64,000 nucleotides of DNA from Alteromonas aestuariivivens (GTDB lineage: Bacteria; Pseudomonadota; Gammaproteobacteria; Enterobacterales; Alteromonadaceae), in the NCBI RefSeq assembly GCF_003367475.1, contig NZ_QRHA01000004.1:248001-312000 (forward strand), given 5' to 3'. The notes below the pieces were generated by a model. It worked only from the letters and a program-made list of their open reading frames with translations. It was not told where the DNA came from and made no database searches. Positions 18,368 through 26,998 of the stretch are shown here, in pieces. A program made the position numbers and the translations under genes. How positions within the stretch are numbered: the first letter of the stretch is position 1; every line of letters starts with the position of its first letter.

Positions 18368-18664
18368 CTACCAGCGCAGGTCTTTTTCACACGGAATTCC
18401 GTCATTATCACCGTCCAACTTGGTATTCGGGCAATTCTGCAGGAAGAATTCCGCTTCCTCCCGGGACGTCATCTGGCTGCAGTACTGACGCTCATCACAT
18501 CGAAATACCCTTCCGAAGTTTTTAGAAGACGCTCCTGAACCAGAAAGGTACGCCGACGACGCATCAAAGGTATCAAGAGTAACAATCGGCTCGTTTGAAA
18601 CAGGAGCCTGGGTAAAATAGTTAATAATCAGGGCAGTTAAAATGACAAATAAATGCTTTTTCAT
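18368..18664 (-). CDS. Secreted Excalibur-domain protein
   Basis: Small exported protein of 98 residues (103 from the upstream ATG at 18679, which overlaps the stop of the preceding gene as ATGA). A hydrophobic leader (KKHLFVILTALIINYF) is followed by a spacer and a C-terminal Excalibur calcium-binding motif DGDNDGIPCE, with paired cysteines (CDERQYC, NCPN, PCEK). The start at 18664 gives a better signal peptide; the one at 18679 would be translationally coupled to the PAS gene. The domain occurs in envelope and nuclease-like proteins; the role here is unknown. Confidence 0.75.
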   Translation of the reverse strand: MKKHLFVILTALIINYFTQAPVSNEPIVTLDTFDASSAYLSGSGASSKNFGRVFRCDERQYCSQMTSREEAEFFLQNCPNTKLDGDNDGIPCEKDLRW

Positions 18665-18675
18665 AACGACACAAC

Positions 18676-21600
18676 TCATTCATGCATGTGAGAATAAATC
18701 ACCCGGAGGGTGCGCTGAAGGTTTTGCTTGGCAATAGGCCAGAAGATCGAAATGTTATCGGTATTGTTCTGTTCGCAATCCAACATCAACCGACTCGACA
18801 TGTCATTTAAAGGCTCGGCATGAATAGGCTCGATCACTTTAATCAGTTTGCGGGTCGATAGCAGGATCTGACGATGATCGTCTTCCATTACCGCCTTGTC
18901 GGTATCGTTCATGGCATTTTCCAGGCCCGTCATTAACTTGGTCAATGACGTTCCAAGTGAACCCACCTGGCGGTTTTGTTGTAAATAGGGCAATAAATCA
19001 AACCATAACTGTGGCTCTGGAGGCATCTCCAGTTTGGCGTATTCTGGCTCAGGTCGTTTGACTGCTGTGGATTTCTGTTCGCGGTGCAGCTCTGCCTTCT
19101 GCGCGTCAATAAGCACCTGCTCCTGATTGGCCAGCTTCTTCTTGCTTGTCTCCAGCTGATTTTGGGCACTCTGCAAGGCCTTTTCCTTATTCGTCAGCTG
19201 TGACCGGCTTTCTTTCAGTTCCTGCTCCAGTTGCTTAAGCTGAAGGTTAAGGTCGGACTGACTGCTGCCCTGCTGAGACAAGGAAGCCTTGGTAGACTGA
19301 TATTCTTTCTGCACTGCCTCAAGCTGCGCCGTGAGGGTTGCCTGTTGCTGTTTGAGCGCTGAAATACTCGATTCATTGTCTTTCAGAGCCTTCTGCTGTT
19401 CCACCACTTGCGACTGTAACTGGGCTTCACGCTGCTCCTGCTGCTTCAGTTTGTCTGCCAGGCTCTCAGCCTGGGCTTTAGCGTGATTTAGCTCCTGCTG
19501 CAGTTTTTGTTCCTCTGACTGAGTTTTGGAAACCTTGGCTTCAGCGTCTGCCAAATCAGCCATACTTGACTGCAATTTGGTCTGCATCTGCGAATTCTGC
19601 GACTGAGCCTGTTTCAGTGCCTGTTGCAGCTGTTGCTTCTGGGCTTCAATTTCTTCGTGATGTTTGCGCCATTGCTCGTCCGAGCCAGCCATCAATGCCT
19701 GCTGTTTGGCAGCCCGCTGCTCTACATCAGACAGTTCTGATTTAAGCTGCGAAAGCATGTTTTGCTGTTCCATTCGCGCCAGCTTCTCTGCATCCACCTG
19801 CTTCTGGTGTGCGTCCAGCTGCGCCTGAGCTTTATCCAGCTGAGCCTGCTTCTCAGCCAGCTCCTGTGCCAGCGACTGCTGCTGGTTTTGCCAGTTTTTA
19901 TCGCTGACCTGCATAGCCTGACGCTGTTCATCAGCCTGGGCCTGCATGTCCTCAAGCTCATTTTTAAGCTTGTTGAACAAAGCCTGCTGACGGGCTTTTT
20001 CATCTCTTTCGGCCTGCGTTTGCTGTTTGGCGTCGTTCAGGAACTCTTCGGCTTTTTGCAGTTGCGCCTGCTTCTGAGCCAGGGCGGCCTGCAGTTTTTG
20101 CTGCTGTTCTTTCCATGCCTGATCCGCTTGCGCCACTTGTTGTTGCTGCTGCTCAGCCCGCTTCTGAACCTGCGCCATTTCTTCCTGCAAACGCGCAAGG
20201 GTATTTTGCTGCGCTTCTTTTTCGCGCTTCTCCTGTTCTGCCTGCTTTTGCAACTGTTCCAGAGTCAACGCAGTTTCACTAAGCTGAGCCTGTTTCGATC
20301 TGAGTTCATCCTGCAACTGCTTGGCATGCTTCTCCATGTCGCCTTTTTGCTGTTTCGACATCTCTTCGAGCATCTGCATTTCATGCTGAAGATGGTCGAT
20401 ATGGCGGGCTTTACCCGCCAGCTCCGACTCAGCCTTACGGCATGCCAATTCCAGCTCACGGCGCTCTTTTTGGGCCTGTTCACTGGCCTTGCGCTGATTC
20501 GCCAGTTGTTCTCTGAGAGAATCACTGACCTGGCTGGAATTCTGCAGTTCTGACTGCAAGGTTTGAATCTGATGACTGACAGCAGCCATTTGCTGATCCT
20601 TGTCACTGATCGATGAACGTAAACGCTCTATCTGGCTGGCGTAACTGTCAACCTGTTGTTGCTGCTCTTTGCGTGCCTGTTTTAGCCGCTCCGTTTCCTT
20701 GCGGCTTTCATCCAGCTGCAACTGGGCTTCCTTATGCTGCTTTTCACTGTATTGCAGTGCTTCGGCTATCTGGTTACGCTGCTTCTCCAGACGCCCGACC
20801 TTTTCACCGGATTGCTGAAGCTGTGATTCCAGTTCACTGTTAGCCTGCTGACTTCTGGCAAGCAATTCCCGGTTTTGTTCATAGTCCTGCTGCAGGCTAG
20901 CCAAATGCGAGCTAATGTCTTTATGAGCCTGCTGAAGATCGGAAATGGTAGAAATCTTTTCCGACAGGTTATCTTCAGCAGATTTCAGGCGCTCTGCGGT
21001 ATCAGCAAGGTTTTGCTCAGTTTGCGCCAAAGCCTGGGACTGCTGCGCCAGTTTATCCTGGTTATTTTTCAGCAACTGCTGCTTCTCTGCCACTTCCTGC
21101 TCGGCAGCCTGTCTTAGCTTAACCGCTTCAACCCGTGCGGCATTTGCCTGCTCAACAGCCCGTAAATCAATCCAGATACAGATCACCGACTGCAAAACGC
21201 CGTCCCGGAACACCGGAATGAATGTAGCTTCAGTAGGCAGTATCTGGCCCTGATAATGATGCTGCCAGTCAAAGGTCAGTACCTGTCCCTGCTCACGCAC
21301 CAGTGTCAGTTTTTCAGACAAGGCTTTAGCCTGCTGCTCTGTTGCGTTTAACTCAATGCTGTCCGGACGGCGTCCCAGCAAGTCTTCTTCCTGGACACCA
21401 AAGAAGGCACAGGCTGCAGTGTTTAACTGTGTGAACCCGTCATCCCCAAGTAACGCCACCGGCGCACTGGTATATTTAATGAGACGCTCAAAGCGATTGT
21501 TGAGGTATTCCTGTTCGGCTCGACCGCCGACCCAGCACACATACTCCTCAGGAATTTCACGGATTTTACTTGCGTAGAGCGTGGTTGAGACCGGTTTGTC

Positions 21601-23208
21601 ATTGACATCTTTGAGGCTGGCGGCAAATTCATTCAGGGCATCGTGGCGATGCAGTTTGCGGGCAGCAGTAGCGGAATGTTCGGAATTGGCGAACAACTGA
21701 TAAAAAGAGCGACTTTTGAGTTCGTCCGACTGCAGCCCCAATTGTTTGCACAGCGTCTGGTTCACTTCGGTCAGCTTGTCATTGCCGTCAAACACGGCAA
21801 TCCCCATCGGGGCACGATCCATAAAGGTTGCCAGTCGATTTTCTGCTTCACTGAGCTCCTGCTTGAGTTCATAGTGCTCTGTGAGGTCGCGAACTATCCC
21901 CACCATCCCAATGCGTTTAGTATCGATAACAATCCACTGCAAGGTGACATGCAAGCGCTTTTCACTGCCGTCACTTCTGTTCAGTGTCACTTCGCTGCGC
22001 TTGGGCATCATGCTTTCTACTTTACGGTGTAAAGCTTTGAGTTCATCGTTGAAACATGCCAGTTCCTCAATGTGCTTTCCTTTAACCCGCATGGGTTCTG
22101 CACCAAACAAGGTGGCAAACGGGCGGTTGCAGTCTACCAGGCGGTCATCACCATCGAGGAAATAAATCGCTTCTGCTGAAGCTGCTGACAGTGTCTGCAA
22201 GCGACGGGTAACATCGGACACCTGCGCTTTCAAATCGTATTTCTGTGCCAGGCTGGTCACCACCAGATGCCCTATGGGCGCGTCACTTTCCCGGGTATGC
22301 GGAGCAACAGAACCGCTAAGCATGACCGGTATGCTGCCTTTAGGCGATATCAACTCGGCTTCCACCGCTATGGTCTGCCCTTCTGCCATGTCACTGAATG
22401 CCTGGGTCACATCACCACGGGATGTTTCGCTGAACAAATCAAAAAATGCCTCATCTTTTCGCTCTGAAGCTGCATTTTCTCCCAACCAGATCCCAAACTG
22501 GTGATTAACTGAAACCTGCTGCTGACCGAACTGTATCTGCACCAAACCAAACTCTGCCTGATCCGGCAGGCCCAGAATGTGCTGCTGCATATCAGTTTGA
22601 TAGTCCAGTTTCTGTTGGTAGGGATGCACATCTTCCAGACAGACCATTGCGCTGTAGCCGGTTACATCGGGCAAGCGAGGGTTTATGCGTAACAGATAGT
22701 GGCGATTGCGGCTGGGCAGTAGGCACTGCAGGCGTTGCTCACGGGTCCCGTTAAGAATTTGCTCAATTTCACTGTGGTGTTGTTCTGGCAATAAATCAAT
22801 AAGTTGTCGGCCATATAAAGCTTCGGCTTTGCAGCCCAGCAGGTAGGCGGCACTTCGATTGGCAAATGCAATGCCACCCGTATCGGTAAGGAAAACCACG
22901 CCACTGCTGAGGCTGTCAAGCTGCTCGGTGCGCTGATCAAGAATCTGTTCAGTACCCGCTGCCTTGGTGCGCATTCTGCGTATGCCTAAGTGTTGGATAA
23001 GAACAGTTATCAGTAACGCAGCCGTAACCAGCAGTACCGCAGACGCAGCAATTTGAAACACGTCAGAGGGTAATTGTTGCAGGGGAGCCGTAAATGCCAG
23101 TGCAGGGCTGGCAAAGGCTGCTGCCAGAATACCTGAAAGGGCCCATTTTTTACCTGTCCGGACATTTCGAAGGTTCGCCTTCCCCTCTCTTTGAGCCAAA
23201 CTGCGCAT
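18676..23208 (-). CDS. Multi-PAS membrane protein with giant coiled coil
   Basis: Protein of 1510 residues from the ATG at 23208, chosen because AAGG lies 8 bases before it; the frame itself runs on to 23250. A signal-like helix and a membrane helix (about 45-72) are followed by about four or five PAS domains (about 85-680; for example VFLTDTGGIAFANRSAAYLLG, IYFLDGDDRLVDCNRPFATLFG and IAVFDGNDKLTEVNQTLCKQLG). A Gln/Glu/Lys-rich coiled coil spans about 700-1390. The C-terminal 110 residues are helical and HPt-like, but no HxLKG motif is seen. There is no kinase, GGDEF, EAL or methyl-accepting domain. It may act as a sensory scaffold. The first 100 codons are not shared with a neighbouring operon; the Excalibur gene follows with overlap. 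Confidence 0.8.
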   Translation of the reverse strand: MRSLAQREGKANLRNVRTGKKWALSGILAAAFASPALAFTAPLQQLPSDVFQIAASAVLLVTAALLITVLIQHLGIRRMRTKAAGTEQILDQRTEQLDSLSSGVVFLTDTGGIAFANRSAAYLLGCKAEALYGRQLIDLLPEQHHSEIEQILNGTREQRLQCLLPSRNRHYLLRINPRLPDVTGYSAMVCLEDVHPYQQKLDYQTDMQQHILGLPDQAEFGLVQIQFGQQQVSVNHQFGIWLGENAASERKDEAFFDLFSETSRGDVTQAFSDMAEGQTIAVEAELISPKGSIPVMLSGSVAPHTRESDAPIGHLVVTSLAQKYDLKAQVSDVTRRLQTLSAASAEAIYFLDGDDRLVDCNRPFATLFGAEPMRVKGKHIEELACFNDELKALHRKVESMMPKRSEVTLNRSDGSEKRLHVTLQWIVIDTKRIGMVGIVRDLTEHYELKQELSEAENRLATFMDRAPMGIAVFDGNDKLTEVNQTLCKQLGLQSDELKSRSFYQLFANSEHSATAARKLHRHDALNEFAASLKDVNDKPVSTTLYASKIREIPEEYVCWVGGRAEQEYLNNRFERLIKYTSAPVALLGDDGFTQLNTAACAFFGVQEEDLLGRRPDSIELNATEQQAKALSEKLTLVREQGQVLTFDWQHHYQGQILPTEATFIPVFRDGVLQSVICIWIDLRAVEQANAARVEAVKLRQAAEQEVAEKQQLLKNNQDKLAQQSQALAQTEQNLADTAERLKSAEDNLSEKISTISDLQQAHKDISSHLASLQQDYEQNRELLARSQQANSELESQLQQSGEKVGRLEKQRNQIAEALQYSEKQHKEAQLQLDESRKETERLKQARKEQQQQVDSYASQIERLRSSISDKDQQMAAVSHQIQTLQSELQNSSQVSDSLREQLANQRKASEQAQKERRELELACRKAESELAGKARHIDHLQHEMQMLEEMSKQQKGDMEKHAKQLQDELRSKQAQLSETALTLEQLQKQAEQEKREKEAQQNTLARLQEEMAQVQKRAEQQQQQVAQADQAWKEQQQKLQAALAQKQAQLQKAEEFLNDAKQQTQAERDEKARQQALFNKLKNELEDMQAQADEQRQAMQVSDKNWQNQQQSLAQELAEKQAQLDKAQAQLDAHQKQVDAEKLARMEQQNMLSQLKSELSDVEQRAAKQQALMAGSDEQWRKHHEEIEAQKQQLQQALKQAQSQNSQMQTKLQSSMADLADAEAKVSKTQSEEQKLQQELNHAKAQAESLADKLKQQEQREAQLQSQVVEQQKALKDNESSISALKQQQATLTAQLEAVQKEYQSTKASLSQQGSSQSDLNLQLKQLEQELKESRSQLTNKEKALQSAQNQLETSKKKLANQEQVLIDAQKAELHREQKSTAVKRPEPEYAKLEMPPEPQLWFDLLPYLQQNRQVGSLGTSLTKLMTGLENAMNDTDKAVMEDDHRQILLSTRKLIKVIEPIHAEPLNDMSSRLMLDCEQNNTDNISIFWPIAKQNLQRTLRVIYSHMHE

Positions 23209-23459
23209 GATTAATACCTTTTTACACCACCGGGATCTTTGAATGCACAACTATAAGGATTTTCTGGCGAAATTTTAGATAGTATTCATCGACAAGGTGT
23301 GAAAAATGATACCTTTCAACTGCCGTTGACAGGCAGTCCGAAAGCTTCCGGCAACCGGTTTATGAAAAACCGCACCTGACTACGCCCCTGCGTGGGTCAG
23401 GAATTCCTGCCAACGCACAATTCAGAAGCAGATAAAAACTCAATCAATAAATGGGTTCA

Positions 23460-24296
23460 CTACATCGAAGGCTGGGTATTGAAAGCCCGCTGATCCCGCT
23501 GTTTGTCTTCCTTATGCTGCTCTTCTGAGCGCCCTATTCGCCAGTAGCTGCTGATATACATCTGCTCGTGATCGACCTGGCGGTGAACACGAAATTCCTG
23601 GCGAAGCTGGCGCATTAAGGAAAACTCGCAGGCCACCCACACCGCAGGCTTACCTTTCAGCCATTGCAGATCACGGATTCTTTGCATCATTTCACTGCCT
23701 TCGCCAACTACCCACTGCACTTTGACATTGGGCGGTTTTTTCAGCGGTTGCACATCTCCCAGATCAACAACCTGAATAACTGCGTACCCCCGGGCAGTGC
23801 CGGGCAGTGCTTCCAGATAGCCCGCAATTGCGGGAAGAGCAGTCATGTCTCCGGCAAACAACACCCAATCGAAACCTCCAGGAAGAGGTTTGATGCTGCC
23901 AGGCCCCTGCAGCAAAATGGTTTCGCCAACTTTTACCCGGCCCGCCCAGCGGGAAGCAGGCCCACAATCATCAACACTGTGCAGCACCATATCCAGCGTA
24001 ACCATCTTCATTTTTTTGTCTATATGGCGGATTGTGTATGTACGCATAAGCGGACGAACGCCATCCTGCGGCAAAACCTGTAATGGTTGCCCCTGGTGAT
24101 CAAATAACAATTTCAGATAACTGCCGGGCGCAACATTGGGAAAACTTGCAACAGCTTTTCCACCGAGAGTAACGCGCTGCATATTAGGTGAGAGTTGTTC
24201 AGTTTTTTGTACTGTCAGGCTGAACGGTAATCTGGAAGGGGCCACCTGCCCGATGGATTGTTTCAGCAGTTGGCGCAATTTAGCAAATGTAGTCAT
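23460..24296 (-). CDS. Siderophore-interacting protein (ViuB-like ferric reductase)
   Basis: NAD(P)H- and FAD-dependent reductase of 278 residues that releases iron from ferric siderophores in the cytoplasm. Seen: an N-terminal FAD-binding barrel with the flavin motif MRTYTIR, then GPASRWAG and GETILLQGPGS, and the C-terminal SIP domain with LFAGDMTALPAIAGYL and the strand VWVACEFSLMRQLR. It lies downstream of the MFS gene and a small membrane protein on the same strand, beyond a terminator, so it may have its own promoter. Confidence 0.92.
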   Translation of the reverse strand: MTTFAKLRQLLKQSIGQVAPSRLPFSLTVQKTEQLSPNMQRVTLGGKAVASFPNVAPGSYLKLLFDHQGQPLQVLPQDGVRPLMRTYTIRHIDKKMKMVTLDMVLHSVDDCGPASRWAGRVKVGETILLQGPGSIKPLPGGFDWVLFAGDMTALPAIAGYLEALPGTARGYAVIQVVDLGDVQPLKKPPNVKVQWVVGEGSEMMQRIRDLQWLKGKPAVWVACEFSLMRQLRQEFRVHRQVDHEQMYISSYWRIGRSEEQHKEDKQRDQRAFNTQPSM

Positions 24297-24412
24297 CCCT
24301 GTTTATGCCTATCATTCCTTGTCCTGACTCAATTCTATGCCAAATTCAGTCCAACTATTAAACAATTTGCAAAAAACGAACAGAAAAGATTCTAACGTAC
24401 CGGCAAAAAGGA

Positions 24413-24432
24413 AAGGGGCGGAAACGCCCCTT
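24413..24432 (-). terminator. Intrinsic terminator
   Basis: AAGGGGCG (24413-24420) and CGCCCCTT (24425-24432) form an 8-bp stem closed by GAAA. On the minus strand the stem is followed by TTCCTTTTTG. It ends transcripts coming from the small membrane-protein gene and separates it from the siderophore-reductase gene. Confidence 0.8.
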
Positions 24433-24582
24433 CAAAGAAACATCGTGAAAGCACACATTGGAATTCAGCAATGAGAACACACAACCCACTGCTGAATTCA
24501 GACTATCAGGACAAATACGGACTGTCTTCACGCTGTTTTATATTCAGGTAGCAACTTCAATACCTAAAGTAAAATCAGCATG

Positions 24583-24840
24583 TTAGAAGATATTCTTTCC
24601 AGCCTCCGATGAAGCTGGCTTCAGACCAGGCCTGAACAAATTCTTTTCTGTGTGGCTATTGCGGGCAACCTTTTGTACGGTTCCATCCGAGCTGACAGAA
24701 GCGACACATGGCTTCCAGGACACACAGGCTACTTCAGACACAAATGCAAGGGCAAAAGTCACAAGACAGGCCAGCAACAAAAGAAGATGCTGGCCGTATT
24801 CACGCTGCCGGGGCAACTTTGGATAAAATGAAACATTCAT
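24583..24840 (-). CDS. Small hypothetical membrane protein
   Basis: 85 residues with one strong hydrophobic segment (about 18-38, LLLLLACLVTFALAFV) and a basic, Ser-rich tail with two nearby cysteines (CVSWKPC). The ribosome site AAGGGG lies seven bases before the ATG. It follows the MFS transporter gene by 79 bp on the same strand and is followed by a terminator, so the two are probably cotranscribed. No family is recognised. Confidence 0.5.
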   Translation of the reverse strand: MNVSFYPKLPRQREYGQHLLLLLACLVTFALAFVSEVACVSWKPCVASVSSDGTVQKVARNSHTEKNLFRPGLKPASSEAGKNIF

Positions 24841-24919
24841 TGGGCAGCCCCTTGATTAAGTAGAAATGGAAAGCAGCCGGAAACCTATGTCTTTAAGTCG
24901 CACAAAGGCGCTGAAAAGT

Positions 24920-26131
24920 TTACTTTGAGAGAGAATTTTTTGAGAATTTTTCGGATAGCGCGCGTTTTAGTATTCCCATGCAACTTATCGACATAAGAAC
25001 CATCGCCATGATAAACGGAAAGCGAGGGCTAAAAGCGTAAACAAACGCTGCCAAAGGAGGCCCTATGATGTATCCCATGGCGGGTGTCGCAGTAATCAGG
25101 CCAGTAATTCTGGCCTGCAAATGTGCATCGCTTTGGGCGGTTGCCATCGCAGCCACTGAGGGATACCCCATTCCCATTCCCATCCCAAGCAACGCCATGG
25201 CAACATACAACCCCAGGTACCCCTGATGCAGAAACAACAACAGATAGGCCAGGGCTAACAGGGGCAGAGCTAATAGCAGTAATCGCCTAGCCCCAAATGA
25301 TGTTCGTTGTACAACGGTCATCTGTACCGCCAGCGAACTAAAAGCACTGACCATCATGGCCCAACCCACCTGACGTGCTGCATCTACCGGGGTAAGGGAC
25401 AAAGTGTCCATCATAAAAAATCCCAGGCTTTGCTGCATCATGGCCATTGCACAAAACATGCTGGCACTTACGACAACCAGCGCCCACACCTCCGCTGCAA
25501 TTTTGCCATGTCCAATCGGGGACAATGAAGCCTGGGGGCCGCCCTGCGAAGTGCCGGCTGGCAAATCGGGCAACTTTCGCCACACCAGCAGCAGCGCCAG
25601 AATGGTCAGCGCAGCTACACTGTACAGAGGAACCAGCAAACCCAACCCGACCAGAGCGCCGGCGAAGCTGGGCCCAACAATCTGGCCCAGATTATTGGCC
25701 GATGTAACCCGACTGATGGCGCCTACCCGACTGTTATTACCGCTGACAATAACCGCATAGCCAATTGCAGATGGCGGCGTGGCTGACATTACAGACGATT
25801 GCAGCGACCGGGAAACCAGTAAGGCAACGAACAACCCTGCACCACCCAGCCATAGGTTCAAGCCTGCGAGCCAGACACTGGCAAACACCAGGGTGCCGAT
25901 GGTATACCCCGTCAAGCCGATCATCAGGATCCTTCGGTGCCCGAGACGACGCACAAAACGGCTCCAAACCGTTGTTCCCAAAGCGAAAACACACGCGGAA
26001 CTGGACATGATGATGGCAACCTGCAACTCAGAAATACCAGCCTCTCGCCCAAGTGAAGGCAGAGTGGCCAACATGACACTCTGGCCGATGGCCGTCGCAA
26101 GCAAAGCGCAAAACAGAATTCTGAAAATCAT
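24920..26131 (-). CDS. MFS transporter, DHA1-like
   Basis: Inner-membrane secondary transporter of 403 residues with about twelve hydrophobic helices. The loop 2-3 motif reads RFVRRLGHRRILMIGLTGY, a form of the MFS motif A, and the mid-loop is followed by a second six-helix bundle with LLGMGMGMGYPSVAAM. The shape suggests a drug or siderophore exporter. The ferric-siderophore reductase gene downstream makes siderophore traffic an attractive but unproven role. Confidence 0.85.
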   Translation of the reverse strand: MIFRILFCALLATAIGQSVMLATLPSLGREAGISELQVAIIMSSSACVFALGTTVWSRFVRRLGHRRILMIGLTGYTIGTLVFASVWLAGLNLWLGGAGLFVALLVSRSLQSSVMSATPPSAIGYAVIVSGNNSRVGAISRVTSANNLGQIVGPSFAGALVGLGLLVPLYSVAALTILALLLVWRKLPDLPAGTSQGGPQASLSPIGHGKIAAEVWALVVVSASMFCAMAMMQQSLGFFMMDTLSLTPVDAARQVGWAMMVSAFSSLAVQMTVVQRTSFGARRLLLLALPLLALAYLLLFLHQGYLGLYVAMALLGMGMGMGYPSVAAMATAQSDAHLQARITGLITATPAMGYIIGPPLAAFVYAFSPRFPFIMAMVLMSISCMGILKRALSEKFSKNSLSK

Positions 26132-26280
26132 GTGCTTACGGGAACGCTGCCTGAAACGGCTATCCCGATACCCAAGCGGTTGAAGAAGTCCTGCACTCTA
26201 ACAAACTTTATTCCGGTCCGCAGCGAAATTCAGGTTCATGCGAGGCCCGTTTCTTTGCCAATGACTATGTGAATCCACAT

Positions 26281-26308
26281 AAAAAAACACCCGCCAAACC
26301 GGCGGGTG
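26281..26308 (-). terminator. Strong intrinsic terminator on the minus strand
   Basis: CACCCGCC (26288-26295) and GGCGGGTG (26301-26308) form a perfect 8-bp stem with a 5-nt loop. On the minus strand it is followed by seven T (26287-26281). No annotated gene on the minus strand ends here, so it terminates an unidentified transcript coming from the right. Confidence 0.85.
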
Positions 26309-26600
26309 AAAGTCAGAGGTATGGATAGGCCATGACAGGCCTAGAGGGGAGGTTAACTGCCAAGTCGACAGTCCACTTGCAACGTCCTCTGCGTCGCAGG
26401 TGTCATTTTAAAAGCAGCATTACTTTCAATGCTGCCCTACTGCATGCCTGTCCGGGAGTGACTCACCAGACAAAAATGCTTCGTGGATACGCCCTCCTGT
26501 TTGCGGTGTTTGCCGAAAGCAAAACAACGCACATAGGTTTCAACATGGTATGTATCCTCTAACCTATATTTAGCGAGTATCGTGCCACACTGAATAGCGA
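26309..26600 (-). ncRNA. Candidate small RNA or short-peptide transcript
   Basis: Transcribed region inferred from the strong terminator at 26281-26308. It contains an internal hairpin, GCAGCATT (26415-26422 region) with AATGCTGC, followed on the minus strand by TTTT. It also holds a 27-codon frame starting MLKPMCVVLLSANTANRRAY at about 26546, preceded by AGAGG at suitable distance. Possible -10 sequence TAAATAT lies near 26570. The rest of the gap 26132-26998 shows an imperfect palindrome ACGACA-TG-TGTCGT (26695-26708), a hairpin at 26806-26834 and an AT-rich stretch before the RND gene. Confidence 0.35.
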
Positions 26601-26998
26601 GCAACAAAAAAACTAACCCTCTGATTATTATATATTTAATAAAATAGCGTTAGCTGATTACAATTTATAACCCGGAAAACGGCATGTTACTGTGACGACA
26701 TGTGTCGTTGCTTACAGACAGTCAACTGAACCCTGTCTTTCGCTGGAATAACACAAAAAATCGTGTAGTCACGCAGTTTTGGTCAAATCTTCCTCGATTT
26801 TCATCGAAAAACCATGCCCTCCCGGGCGGTTTTCTGCCCGATGTCTTCAAATAACGACGCATTTTTACTCATGGTTCGAAACCTCGGTCAATAGTAACCA
26901 TTTAAAACAGATCGACTAGAATTTCTGAAGAGTAAAATGAACCGGGTTGTATATAAGAAAATTTATATATATAATAAATCTTATATTAAGGACCGAGA

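Noticed and set aside
19762-20553. 263-codon plus-strand frame rich in Leu, Phe and Arg
   Set aside because: Antisense shadow of the Gln-rich coiled coil of the PAS protein; CAG/CTG-rich codons leave the opposite strand open.
26332-26562. 76-codon plus-strand frame in the gap before the RND gene
   Set aside because: No ribosome site or family pattern, and the strong terminator implies transcription from the other strand.
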